Below are positions 10,948 to 21,392 of a DNA stretch of 64,000 nucleotides, in pieces (position 1 is the stretch's first letter; each line of letters starts with the position of its first letter). This stretch comes from Pseudogymnoascus destructans (taxonomy: Eukaryota > Ascomycota > Leotiomycetes > Thelebolales > Thelebolaceae), in the NCBI RefSeq assembly GCF_001641265.1, contig NW_020167542.1, positions 434,001 through 498,000 on the forward strand, written 5' to 3'. The position numbers and the translations under genes were made by a program. The notes beneath the pieces were generated by a model. The model was not told where the DNA came from and ran no database searches. It was given only the letters and a program-made list of their open reading frames with translations.

Positions 10948-12393
10948 GTGTAATGGTGGGTGCACCAGATGTGAGAATCTAGCCACCCAAGGAAGGGATG
11001 ATTTTACTAAGACAACACACTGTCTTAGGAAACAGAGCCAAAGGGTTGTAGCTTAGACTATTCCACAACGCAGCAATCAGGTGTGTGATGTAGTGAAGTG
11101 GTTCAGACAAGTTGCAACAAATGTTGAGTCTGGGAACTCAGGGGTAAGTCAGAGGTTAACACCTCACTGACTTTTCAGAAACAAGGAGTAACAAGATGAA
11201 TGCTTGGAAGCTTGTAAAAGACGTGGAAGTATGTGATAGTCGATTTACTGTATTGTCTGCTTGCCCTTTCTTAAGGAAAGGGCAATCCTATTTATGCCAA
11301 AGGAGTGTAGTTCTCTCATTTTCCATGACTTTCCATGACTAACCAGGCTTGGTAAATGTATTAGAAATCAAGTGCGACCCACAACTAGCTTGCTAATCAT
11401 GTAGTGAACGTAAGAGAATCCCATAGAACCATCTCTTGGGTTCCTAGCCTATAGGAAGTGAAAAGTGTCATACTGACATTCGTTGCACTCAGTTTGCTAT
11501 CAAACTCAAGAGCAAACTTAGAAATCTCCTCCTCAAACCTACAAGTCACCATACATATCTTGGCTTATCACACCAACAACAGAAGCAATACTACTCAACG
11601 ATTGCTGCAAACTCTTCTACTACATCTGTTTATGCTACATACATCACGGCATATCATTTGGACACTCATTGAACAAGTTATTAAGAAAATCTCCTCCTTA
11701 AGGGGGTGGGCCAATACTACCACATGGCATATCTCTACCAACTAGAGGCCTAGGAACATGAACGATAGCTCTAGAAGCTTCTACAACCCTCTATGATTCA
11801 TTACACGTCATCGCTCCTTAGTTACCCACAAGATTGGTTAAGTTATGACATAATTTGTCTATAGGTACTCTGACCTTGGACCTCCTTTTCACTTCCTATA
11901 GGCTAGGAACCCAAGAGATGGTTCTATGGGATTCTCTTACGTTCACTACATGATTAGCAAGCTAGTTGTGGGTCGCACTTGATTTCTAATACATTTACCA
12001 AGCCTGGTTAGTCATGGAAAGTCATGGAAAATGAGAGAACTACACTCCTTTGGCATAAATAGGATTGCCCTTTCCTTAAGAAAGGGCAAGCAGGCAATAC
12101 AGTAAATCGACTAGCACATACTTCCCCGTCTTTTACAAGCATTCATCTTGTTACTCCTTGTTTCTGAAAAGTCAGTGAGGTGTTAACCTCTGACTTACCC
12201 CTGAGTTCCCAGACTCAACATTTGTTACAACTTGTCTAAACCACTCCACTATATCATACACCTGATTGCTGCATTGTGGAATAGTCTAAGCTACAACCCT
12301 TTGGCTCTGTTTCTAAGACAGTGTGTTGTCTTAGTAAAATCATCCCTTCCTTGGGTGGCTAGATTCTCACATCTGGTGCACCCACCATTACAC
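10948..12393. repeat. large inverted repeat, arms of about 0.5 kb
   Basis: Left arm 10948-11465 and right arm 11885-12393 are near-identical reverse complements. Both contain, for example, GGGTGTAATGGTGGGTGCAC-type ends, a GCCCTTTCCTTAAG segment and CTATAGGAAGTGAAAAG inner ends. The 419-bp spacer holds inverted copies of 12550-12686 (at 11467-11610) and of the 73-bp tandem unit (at 11708-11735 and 11763-11825). The order is A-B-C on the left and A-C-B on the right, so it is a scrambled inverted duplication and not a simple palindrome. A transcript across it could fold into a long double-stranded RNA. Confidence 0.85.
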
Positions 12394-12404
12394 TCTAGTT
12401 GATA

Positions 12405-12550
12405 GAGATATGTCATGTGTAGTATTAGCCCAGTAACTAAGGAGTGATGTCATGTAATGAATCATAGAGGGTTGTAGAGATATGCTATGTGGTCATATCG
12501 GCCCAGTAACTAAGGAGCAATGACGTGTAATGAATCATAGAGGGTTGTAG
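12405..12550. repeat. 73-bp tandem duplication
   Basis: Two imperfect direct copies, 12405-12477 and 12478-12550. Each starts TAGAGATATG and ends AATCATAGAGGGTTG. Partial inverted copies are present in the spacer of the large inverted repeat (around 11708-11825). Confidence 0.8.
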
Positions 12551-12689
12551 CAATCATTGAGTAGTATTGCTCTTGTTGTTGGTGTGATAAGCCAAAATAT
12601 GTATAGTGACTTGTAGGTTTGAGGAGAAGATTTCTAAGTTTGCTCTTGAGTTTGATAGCAAACTGAGTGCAACAAATGTCAGTATGACA

Positions 12690-13202
12690 GCGATCAGTTC
12701 CAGAAGCATTAACACAAAAGACAAGGCTAATTCGAGTTTTCTCCTTCTTTAATCCTGGAAGCGTTTGTGTTGCAAGCCCTCGAGACGGCATCATCTTCCA
12801 GTATAGGCCTGTCTCGTCCATATTATAAACGTCCTCCTGAAATTCACCGACTCGCACTCTCATATGCTATTACTGTGAGCTGGGTGCCCTGTGTCCTTAC
12901 AGTATATCACTGCTTGTAAAACCTCCACGTGATTGAATTCGTTGCTGCCATATAATAAGGAGTCGCTCCACTTCTGGCCACTGTCCAACTCGTAGTCGTG
13001 ATCCCGTAGGTTGTATAGCTTTGTCTAGATCTTCGAAATGTGAGCTTAAAGACTCGGAAACTGTCGACTGACTGAGTTTATGGCCGTAGTTCTGAGAGAA
13101 CCATTCGATACATTGCTTTTGAGAAGGCTTCGGGTGTTGTTGATGTGCCCACTTGCGTAGAGCTCGGCGTTGCTCAATAGTTATTGCAAATCGTTTCGTC
13201 AT
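12690..13202 (-). pseudogene. pogo/Fot1-type transposase, internally deleted
   Basis: The N-terminal part, starting MTKRFAITIEQRRALRKWA at 13202, is a CENP-B/pogo-like helix-turn-helix (HPKPSQKQCIEWF, LSQSTVSESL). It stops after a short linker. A second frame then resumes with YNMDETGLYWKMMPSRGLAT and KEKTRISLVFCVNASG (about 12690-12830), the first aspartate block of the DDE catalytic domain in Fot1/Tc5-like transposases. The middle of the protein and the rest of the catalytic domain are gone, and the sequence then runs into the scrambled repeat. A CAGTAAAGC terminus beside TA at about 13370 may be its 5' end. Confidence 0.75.
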
Positions 13203-13438
13203 TTCAAGGTCTGAATAGGAACACCATAGCACGGATAAAGCGATATTTGGGAAAGGGAGCACCGATATCGTGAGTATCGGTAATTGTATGGTGGTGTTGT
13301 CGGGACCAGGAAAAATATCGCAATAATGAAGTTATCGCTTAATCGAGAATCGTTATAATGGTGCTTTACTGTACACGCGTAGAAAATGTACACGCGTAGA
13401 ATATGAGAGTGAATGAAGCAATGAAGTAATGCTCAACA

Positions 13439-14801
13439 ATGGCTGAAATCTCAATACCACTACGTGCTGCAATTATTACCTTGCGTGTATACATGAACGC
13501 ATCATATGGAGAGATTGAAAAGAAGCTTGGAATCTCAGCTGACTCTATTGCATATATATGGCACCAAACTGTTAAAAGGGCAGGGAATACTGAAATTCAC
13601 AACCTTCTCCAACACCTCGAATCAAAGCCACGAAGCGGAAGACCACAGACAATTCAAAAGAATTCTGAAGAGTCACTACGCATACGATCTTTGCTACTTG
13701 AAAATCCATTTGACACTTTTCAACAAGTTATTAATAAGGAAAATCTACCCTACGCACGATCAATTGTCGAACGAGTTGCAAAGAATCACTCTCGTGTTGA
13801 AATTCCACAACCTATTGTATGGAAAAACATCTGCCTCAAGCCCTACTTGGATAATATCATTCCTTCAGTACGATGGAAATTCTGCAAATGGGCACTATCC
13901 GAACTTGAAGCTGGATCAATTTTTATTTTCTCAGACGAATCATATATCAATTTCAGAGGGAATCCACATAAGAAATGACGGATAACAGTTCAACGGGGTC
14001 AAACAGCAGAGAGCATGGCAATTCAACAGAAGAAATCTTTATTTCAAGTTATGTTTTGGGGAGCAATGAGTTCAGAAACCTCTATCTTATGCCCTTCTCG
14101 TTCATGGATTCCTGAAAGTATAGAAGAGAAGCAGATACATGTGCAGAAACTATGAGAGATAAATGCATATTGGAAATCAAAAGCAGAGAATGAACTTGTT
14201 AGAGCAACAACAGTTGGAACTCTTGAGTACGGATATATGGAAACTCTAAATGCAGATATTCGGAATGGCAAAAGCAAATGGAAAAAGGCACGAGTTGCTT
14301 CACAAGAGTTTGGAGATATAGAGACATGGAGTAGAGGACGGCAATCAGAAGGGCAAGAAGTTTCAAAGGGCAGGATTGATTGGTTTCTATATCGAGAGAT
14401 GGTTCTTATTCCTCTTCTCTTCCCCTACTTTCAAAAAGTAAAGGCTTTACATCCTACAAAACGAGTATGGTTTGTGGATGATAATGTAAGTCTTCATTTG
14501 AAGGCTCACTGATCATTGGAAGATTATATGAAGAAGGAGGGAATCTATAGAGTGAAATTTTGGCCTCCAAACTTTCCCGATTTGCACCCTAATTGAAAAT
14601 GCCTTTGATTATCTCAAGGATCAGGTTGACGGCTATACACCATTAAACGGAGGGAAGTTTGAGAGAGCTCATGCACGGGTATTTCTTGAGGAAGAATGGG
14701 GGAAAAAAATGGATGGGAAATCTACACAATTATGTGCTTCGTTTAAGGACAAGTTGGAGCGGTGTATTGCAGTCAATGGGGGGAACAACTTTCGTGGGTA
14801 G
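13439..14801 (+). pseudogene. Tc1/mariner-type transposase, inactivated
   Basis: Begins with a helix-turn-helix (YGEIEKKLGISADSIAYIW, then LESKPRSGRPQTI), typical of fungal Tc1/mariner transposases. Catalytic blocks are visible: IFIFSDES with the first aspartate, VWFVDDN with the second, and a final IENAFDYLKDQ with the glutamate, about 38 residues further on. Inactivating lesions include stops at 13976-13978, near 14153 and at 14510-14512, and a one-base frameshift near 14591, after which the C terminus runs in another frame to the stop at 14799-14801. The coding remnant is nearly complete, so it is relatively young. It lies inside the hAT element. Confidence 0.85.
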
Positions 14802-15149
14802 ATCAGTACGAGTAGAGCATGTACATGCATTTTCTCCAAGTACTTACACGCCCCACTTATTATGCACAGACCCTGTGGAAACTTTTGGGCCGCACGAGTA
14901 CCTCGCGACTGAGATTATAAGCATTTATAAGCATCTCGAATTCTCTAGAAGTTTGTAGAAGTTTGTAGAAGTTTATATAGAATTCTCTAGAAACATTTCG
15001 TTTTTCTTATCTTATCTTATTTTATCGCTTATCTAAACATATCTAAATAGGTAATAACAAAGCGTAATAAGGTATAGATTATAATCATGATTATGATTAT
15101 GCGCTTTGTAAATAGTTAAATCATGATTATAATTGATTTCCCAACCCTG

Positions 15150-15208
15150 CTTTCAAATACGCCCGCTAAACCTCGCTGTTTAGCGGGCTATGTGAAAGCG
15201 GAGGGTAT
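15150..15208. repeat. palindrome/hairpin interrupted by the hAT insertion
   Basis: GCCCGCTAAAC (15161-15171) and GTTTAGCGGGC (15178-15188) form a perfect 11-bp stem around CTCGCT. Outward, CTTTCAAATAC pairs with TATGTGAAAG with one mismatch and one bulge. The outermost arm GCGGAGGGTAT on the right pairs with ATACCCTCCG at 10249-10258, on the far side of the hAT element. Without the transposon the locus would be a palindrome of roughly 70 bp. Confidence 0.7.
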
Positions 15209-15342
15209 GGAGTCGCCGATACGAAGAACCGGTTTTATTACACGAGATTTGTTTCTATTACTACGCAAGGACAGCGTCACGAATACGGGATTGCAAAACA
15301 AGCCGCCGCAAAACCCCCGCATCGTGCACGTTTGGAAAGAAA

Positions 15343-15418
15343 GAAGCCGCCTGTGGTGAAAGCGGGGATTGGGCAGCGAAGAAGAAGCCGCCTGTGGTGA
15401 AAGCGGGGATTGGGCAGC
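15343..15418. repeat. 35-bp direct repeat, two copies
   Basis: Units start GAAGCCGCCTGTGGTGAAAG at 15343 and 15384 and end GGGGATTGGGCAGC, with a 41-bp period. The GTGAAAGCGG part resembles the outer arm of the adjacent palindrome (15192-15201). The rest of 15209-15572 holds no gene that I can see. Confidence 0.75.
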
Positions 15419-15572
15419 AAGAGGAGATGGAGATACCGATGCCGCGTATTAGGACGACAAAAACTTTGGAAAACCATCCCCACAAAAGGTAAAAACAGAA
15501 AACGAATTGTTGCTCGCATACATACACTACACACTGCACACACACCCCCCTCTTGCTCTCTCCCCACCCCAC

Positions 15573-17060
15573 TCAAACAACCATGCCCATCCCCATCCCC
15601 ATGCTCATCCCCAACCCAAGCACCTCATCCATCTCCCCCCCCATCCCCCCATCCCCCCCATCCCCCCCATCTCCCCCATCATCCCATCCATCCCCCCTCC
15701 ACCATCCCCATCCCACCCCCCACCATATCGTCCACAACCGGGGTAATCCCAGAATCAAACCCCCCCCGGCAGACCCCGAGAACAAATCGTCCATATCCTC
15801 GCTCCTCCTCACCTCCTCCTCCCTCTCCTCTTCTTCCTCCTCCATCTCCTCCAGCTCATTCGCATTGTACCCCTCACTCCCACTAGCACTCCCCACACTC
15901 TCCCTCCGACTCCCCATCCCCCGACCCACACTCTCATCATCATTCAACCCCAGATTCAAACCCGCAAGCGCCGCGCTCCCTACGCTCCCTCTCGCACCCC
16001 CCCACGCCCCCCCCACGCTCCCCAACCCATCCAAATAAGCCACCACCCTCTCATCCCCACAAACCCTATAATGCGGCAACAACAGCCCCCTCAACCCCTC
16101 CACCTCGCGCCTCAACCTCTCCACCTCCGCAGATTTCGCGCGATTATCCTCTCCCAACGCCTTAACGCGCTCCACCACCTCTTCAGTCTGCGTCTTCTTC
16201 TTGACGCGACACTTGTAAGCAGCTTCCCTGTTGCGCTTCAGGAATGTCTCGCGCTTGAGCGCGGCTTGTTCAGCAGTCGTGGTTTTCTTCGAGGAGCGCC
16301 GGGGTTTGCGCGGTTTCTTGACTTTGGCGGGTGCTTCTGCGGGGGGTGAGGTTTCCGTCATGCTGTTGCGACCGCCGCTGTCATGAGAGGATGTGGTGGT
16401 AGCCGTCGCTATCGAGGAGATGCTTTCTTTCCCCTTCCTACTCACCCTCCGACTCGCCCTCCCCTTCCCCGGCCCCGGACTCGTAGCCGTCTCGGGTGAG
16501 TCACCGGGGGTAACCTGCCCATGATGCACGACCGTGCGGGCATCACCCGGTTCAAAGCCCGATGTGAGGATCGCGAGGGGGGGCGCTTGCTGGGATGCTG
16601 GGGCTTGGTGGTGGTGGTGGTTGTTGTTGTTACTAATGGGATTGTTGTTATTTCCGTTGCCATTACTCCACCCATCCTGCTGCACCCCCCAAACCGGCGA
16701 ATACGTCTGCTGGCCCCCTTGCCCCTGCCCCTTCATAGGCATAAACCGCTGATTCGGCACCGGCGACGAAAACGGCGAGTCAGCGAAGAAATGAGAAAGG
16801 TCGTCGTGGGGTTTGGGGAAGTCGAGCGGGGCCGTCGCTGTTAGTGCGCTGTGTGGTGCGGTGGTGTCGTCGGAGGGGTAGGATGTGGGTGCCGCGGCGC
16901 TGCTGGTGGTGGTGGTGTGCGCGCCGGAGAGGTAGGAGGGGTTGAAGAAGTCCGGGACTTGGTGGTAGTCTAGGTAGGCGTCTGGGTAGGAGAAGGAGGG
17001 CATCTCGGGGTCGAGCATGTGGAAGGCGTCGGCGGCGGACATGGTTAGTGGGTCTTCCAT
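15573..17060 (-). CDS. bZIP transcription factor, ATF/CREB-like
   Basis: Nuclear DNA-binding regulator of about 495 residues starting MEDPLTMSAADAFHML at 17060; a longer in-frame extension exists but this is the natural start. The basic region KRETFLKRNREAAYKCRVKK (residues 269-288) carries the N-x7-R/K bZIP signature and is closest to the Atf/AtfA-AtfB family. A leucine-zipper stretch follows to about residue 330. Upstream are Ser/Thr/Pro- and Asn/His-rich segments. The C terminus dissolves into acidic and then Gly/Met/Asp low-complexity sequence encoded by CCCCCCAT-type repeats (15590-15720), so the true 3' end is uncertain and a small intron there is possible. A role in stress or sporulation responses is inference from the family. 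Its upstream side faces the 6-kb repeat-rich gap. Confidence 0.82.
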   Translation of the reverse strand: MEDPLTMSAADAFHMLDPEMPSFSYPDAYLDYHQVPDFFNPSYLSGAHTTTTSSAAAPTSYPSDDTTAPHSALTATAPLDFPKPHDDLSHFFADSPFSSPVPNQRFMPMKGQGQGGQQTYSPVWGVQQDGWSNGNGNNNNPISNNNNHHHHQAPASQQAPPLAILTSGFEPGDARTVVHHGQVTPGDSPETATSPGPGKGRASRRVSRKGKESISSIATATTTSSHDSGGRNSMTETSPPAEAPAKVKKPRKPRRSSKKTTTAEQAALKRETFLKRNREAAYKCRVKKKTQTEEVVERVKALGEDNRAKSAEVERLRREVEGLRGLLLPHYRVCGDERVVAYLDGLGSVGGAWGGARGSVGSAALAGLNLGLNDDESVGRGMGSRRESVGSASGSEGYNANELEEMEEEEEEREEEVRRSEDMDDLFSGSAGGGLILGLPRLWTIWWGVGWGWWRGDGWDDGGDGGDGGDGGMGGEMDEVLGLGMSMGMGMGMVV

Positions 17061-18084
17061 GTTTGCGGTGTTTGATAATGTTGGTGTGTATGTGATAATG
17101 AGATTTGCTTCGTTTGCGAGCAACTCTGATCTTGGGTAATGGGCTGATAATTGTAGGCCTCTTGAGGAATCCCCGTCGAATCCGGCGACGAGCAAGAATA
17201 TGATAATGTGATGTGAAGAGCTATTATCTCTCCGCTTCGAATCGTATTAACAAAAAAACAGCAGAATGCGCCTCGTTCCTTTGTGCAAGTAGGTGGTATG
17301 TAATGTTATCGGAGCACGGCCGTATTTAATCGTTCGCCTTGTCCTTTGTGGTTATGTATGTTGTGAGAGCAAGCTCGACCAGATTAATATGTATCAACAA
17401 TCCACTGCGCAGGCGCAATCTCAATGCAACTTCTTAAGAATTCGTCTTTATTCTAAGCGGAAGAGCAAACAAGGTCAGCATGTTATTCTCATAAGTGACG
17501 CCAGGCCGTCCCGTTGCTGCTGCAACAACTGAGAAACGAAGCAAGAAAGCAAGAAGCAGCCCAAGTGATAACATACCACAAGTTTCCTTCCCACGCGTAT
17601 GTTCTCACAGCTAGTAATGCTGCGTCGTATTATAATAATCCTTCAATAATCCAAGCTCAGCTCTTTGGACCTCAAAAACCTGGCACCCCACAGCAGTCTT
17701 ATATATAGGTAGGCAGCGGCCCAAACAACCACGACAGCTCCGTCCGAGCTAGTCGCCTCCCTAGTGCCCAGCCTTTGGGTGGTACGGTTCTGGACCTTGC
17801 TTCGCAACCTCTCTCGATCTGCTCTCGATCGGCCTAGCACGAGCCGGGCAGAAGGGCAAAGGCTACAAGAAATCGGCCGGTGGGTGTAGAGCTTGCAAGC
17901 TTACCCGGAAAACCGACCGTCTGGTCGTGATGGGTTGCCTAGAGGCGGCTGATTGGGTCGGCGGCGGCGGCAAGGCGAGGGTGGTGGTGAAGCTTGGAGA
18001 CGAGGTTTGGGGCGATTGGAGGCCGAGCCGCGGTAGATGGGGGGTGGTACGTAGTTAAGTAGTGTAGTGTAGTTGTAGTGTTGT

Positions 18085-18160
18085 AGTAGTGAGTAGTGAG
18101 TAGTGCGAAGTGAGAAGTGAGTAGTGAGAAGTGAGTAGTGAGTAGTGAGTAGTGGCGTGT
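18085..18160. repeat. AGTAGTG / AAGTGAG microsatellite
   Basis: Interspersed AGTAGTG and GAGAAGTG units in tandem, about 75 bp, G/A/T only on the + strand. Confidence 0.85.
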
Positions 18161-18960
18161 AGTTGGTAGGACCGAGGGTGGTTGAGGATCTTGGTCGAGG
18201 AAGACTGAATGGGGAAGAGCTCGCTCGGCGGGGGAAGAAGCTTGGGATTGTAGTGTTTTTTGGCGGTAGTAGATTGGCTTTGGTACACAAAGCTCGTTTT
18301 GTGTGTATGATTCTGGATTGGAAAGAGGGGGGAAGGAAGGAGGGAGGGGGGAGGGGGACGAAGAAGTTTGGGGATTTCGGAAGATAAAGACGGAGGGAGT
18401 TCCTGCTCTTCTTGTGTCCTCTTCTTGTGTTGGGTTTTCCGACTTTCTGATTTTTCTGCACTTGTTTTTGTCCCTTGAGGAAGAAATGGCCGGGATGGGG
18501 GAATGGGGAATGGGAAATGGGGAATTGGGTCGTCAGCAAGCGTCAAGCGTGAATTATTTCGGAAAGCAACCATCATAAAGCTTGGAAGGGGACATGGGAA
18601 AGCTGGGAAGATGGGAAGCTGGGAACATGGGAACATGGATCAAGAGGTTACGTATCAGAGGGCAGGCATTATGTTGGCGGAGTTGGTTTGTAGGTTGGTT
18701 TGTTAGTAGGAGTAAGTTGTATACGGATTGGTGTATATGGAGTCTAGTGTAAACAACAAGTTGTCGCGCGAAGAATGTAGGGAAAGTAGTGGTAGGGAAG
18801 CCGGACATGGTTTCTGCATTCTGTCATGGTATTCCTGTGTAATTCTGTATTTCTATTTGTTCTGGAGCGGAAGGAACAATGGAAGCTGGGCTGGTTGGCT
18901 GGTGACGGATGCATGGGAGCTGCATCTGGGGGTGTGTGGATTTGAGGGAGTGGGTATGGG

Positions 18961-19230
18961 CAGTATAGTGAAACATATTTTTAGTGGATATGGATGGGAT
19001 AGTGCTACATATTTTTAGTGGATATGGGTATGGGAGGGTATGGGATGGGTATGGGAGGGTATGGGAGGGTATGGATGGGTATGGGAGGGTATGGGATGGG
19101 TATGGGTGGGTATGGGATGGGTATGGGCATTATAGTGAAACATATTTTTAGTGGATATGGATGGATATGGATGGATATGGATGGATATGGATGGGGATGG
19201 ATGGGGATGGATGGGGATGGATATGGATCA
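18961..19230. repeat. GGATATGG / GGGTATGG minisatellite with longer repeat units
   Basis: Three copies of an ACATATTTTTAGTGGATATG unit (from about 18974, 19005 and 19140) frame an array of GGGTATGGGA (19024-19128) and ATGGATATGG units (19150-19225). Confidence 0.85.
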
Positions 19231-19273
19231 GTCGACGCCGATCGATCGGGGTTCTCTTGTCTTGTCTTGTCTT

Positions 19274-19485
19274 ACCACTACCACTACCACTACCACTACC
19301 ACTAACACCACTAACACTAACACCACTAACACTAACACCACTACCACTAACACTAACACCACTAACACTAACACTAACACCACTAACACTAACACCACTA
19401 ACACTAACACCACTAATAATAACACCACCAACACTAACCACTCCACCACTCCACCACTCCACCACTCCACCACTCCACCTACCAC
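19274..19485. repeat. CACTAAC / CCACTAC minisatellite
   Basis: Tandem CACTACCACTAACAC-type units followed by CCACTCCACCACT units. C/A/T only on the + strand, so it is strongly G-poor. Confidence 0.85.
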
Positions 19486-19827
19486 CTACCCACCCACCCC
19501 CAAGCCCCACAAACCAACCGTCACAACGCTGCCTAGACAATTCCCATGTCTCACCCTACCCCATGCGTGCACATCCCCATCCCGCCAGCACCGAATCCGT
19601 AACCCACCTCCGCGATCTCGATGCGTGCGGCTCGTGCTACCAACAGACCGCCCAGCCCATCGAACGATGTTAGGTGGCTTGGTGGCATCTCTCGGCTCCA
19701 GCTGCGTCTTTGGGGAGGGTAGGACACGAATGCCGAGGACAGGACTGGGAGGGTATGGTGTGGTGTGGTGTGGTTGGCAGACTGGGATATTAGGGGGGGG
19801 GAGGGGGAGGGTAGGGGAGGGGAGGGG

Positions 19828-20025
19828 GTGGTTGTGGTTGTGGGAGTGGTTGTGGTTGTGGTTGTTGTGGTTGTTGTGGTTGTGGTTGTGGTGGTTGTGT
19901 GTGGTTGTGGTTGTTGTGGTTGTGGTTGTGGTTGTGGTTGTGGTTGTGGTTGTGGTTGTGGTTGTGGTTGTGGTTGTGGTTGTGGTTGTGGTTGTGGTTG
20001 TGGTTGTGGTTGTGGTTGTGGTTGG
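19828..20025. repeat. (TTGTGG)n array, about 200 bp
   Basis: Nearly perfect TTGTGG hexamers with a few TTG insertions in the left part. The + strand is G/T only. Confidence 0.9.
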
Positions 20026-20109
20026 TCTGTGTTGCTGTGGTTTCGGGGTTCGTGGTGGTGGAAGGCGTAGATGGATTCAACTTCCCTGTCGCCATCTGTT
20101 GTCATACGG

Positions 20110-20157
20110 TCACATGACCCCAATATAGTCACATGACCTCAACATAGTCACATGACC
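20110..20157. promoter_or_regulatory. three phased TCACATGACC sites
   Basis: Exact TCACATGACC occurs at 20110, 20129 and 20148, each 19 bp apart, with a decayed fourth (TAGTCATGTTA) after them. TCACATGA resembles a bHLH E-box (CANNTG with flanking T/A). Whether any protein binds is unknown. Confidence 0.55.
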
Positions 20158-20445
20158 TGTCTAGTCATGTTAGTGGTGCTCCCCCCTCTGGATTTCCGCA
20201 TCACTACTCCGTACCGCGGGCGGTTTCCGCATTACCGGAGTTGGGAGCTTACCCGAGCTGTGTAGTCGGTACACCAACCCATACACCAATCCATGGGTTT
20301 GGAATATCGACATCGCAATCGCAATCATGGATGGAGGGGGAGAAAGGGGATTTGGAATTCCCATCATGGCTTTTCGGGAGAAAGGGGATTTTGAATTCCC
20401 ATCATGGCTTTTCGGGTCAGAGCGGGGGGGGGTCCAGATATCTTG

Positions 20446-20568
20446 GTTCCCCCATCCCATCCCATCTACCAACCCCCCCAATCCCATCTACCAACCCCCC
20501 CAATCCCATCTACTACCCCCCCAATCCCATCTACCACCCCCCCATCCCATCTACTACCCCCCCCAACT
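20446..20568. repeat. CCCATCTACCA C-rich minisatellite
   Basis: Five to six units of the form CCCATCTACCAACCCCCC with small length differences. Confidence 0.85.
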
Positions 20569-21205
20569 ATCGATTATCGACCACCCACCCACCGTCCCAC
20601 GCATCCCACGCATCCCACGACTGGCGACCGAACTGGCTTCCCCGCGCTTCGGGGGGTGTAGATCAATCGATCGATCGACCGGGGGTGGCGCTGTGTGCGT
20701 GCCCGTGTAGTGCTGTGGAGTGTAGGGTAGGGTGGTGGAGTGTGGTGTATCCCACGATGCGGACCTGCGTGCGGCGTTTGCTTCGCGGAGTGGATGTGGT
20801 GGGTGTAGTGGATGCCGCATGGTGGGCGGGGGCGTGTGCAGGACGTGTTGGTGTGGGTGAACCACGCCCCGAGACCGGTGCTGTTGTGCATGGCTGTGCA
20901 TGCATGCATGATGCATGCAGGAACGGACCGGTTGTCACCCGCAGGTGAGACATGGCCTGATGTTGCGGGTGAGGTTTGCCAGGATGTGGGTTGGGATCCT
21001 GTTGGGATCCTGTTTGAGGCAGGAGGGGGGGGGAAGCTGTGGGGGATTACGGCCTCGACTATGACGCACCCCTCCTCTCCCCTCTTGGTGGTGGGAAGGG
21101 GATGGGGTTGGCGGCTGGCGGCTGGCGGCTGGCTGGGTTTCTTGGCTCATGACTGATTTAGTTGTAAGCATGAACGGGTGCGAGCCTTCTCGTCTATAGG
21201 CGTAG

Positions 21206-21355
21206 GGAAGAGAGTCAGGAGGGGCAGGAGGGGCAGGAGGAGGGGCAGGAGGGGCAGGAGGGGCAGGAGGAGGGGCAGGAGGGGCAGGAGGGGCAGGAGG
21301 GGCAGGAGGGGCAGGAGGGGCAGGAGGGGCAGGAGGGGCAGGAGGGGCAGGGAGG
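21206..21355. repeat. GGGGCAGGA minisatellite, G-quadruplex-like
   Basis: About sixteen tandem units of GGGGCAGGA, some with an extra GGA. Regular GGGG runs separated by short loops fit a G-quadruplex motif on the + strand. Confidence 0.9.
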
Positions 21356-21392
21356 AGGAGCATAGGGCTGAGTTCATCAGGAAAATCCACCA

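Larger units (their letters stand above)
10267..15149 (-). mobile_element. decayed hAT transposon carrying nested elements
   Basis: Left end CAGGGTTAGCC and right end (reverse strand) CAGGGTTGGGA are hAT-type terminal inverted repeats. They are flanked by the 8-bp duplications GTTTCAAA (10259-10266) and CTTTCAAA (15150-15157), matching at 7 of 8 positions. Both subterminal regions are AT-rich with repeated ATCATGATT motifs. A decayed hAT transposase C terminus sits on the minus strand near the left end. At 4.9 kb it is longer than a simple hAT because pogo-type, Tc1/mariner-type and inverted-repeat material lies inside. The many stops and AT drift suggest RIP. Ends and target duplication are seen directly; the nesting order is inferred. 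Confidence 0.7.

Noticed and set aside
12096..12110. TACAGTAAATCG as the partner terminus of the pogo element
   Set aside because: Matches only the first seven bases of the right-end CAGTAAAGC and lies inside a duplicated arm; likely chance.
17901..18636. Overlapping minus-strand frames of about 200 residues
   Set aside because: Low-complexity Pro/Ser/His composition over microsatellites, no motif, frames overlap each other.
19828..20025. CRISPR-like regular repeat
   Set aside because: Simple hexamer satellite without unique spacers in a eukaryotic genome.
19151..20132. Long open frames on both strands (Thr/Asn-rich on +, Gln/Pro-rich on -)
   Set aside because: They are translations of simple repeats that stay open in several frames at once; no unique protein sequence or intron structure.
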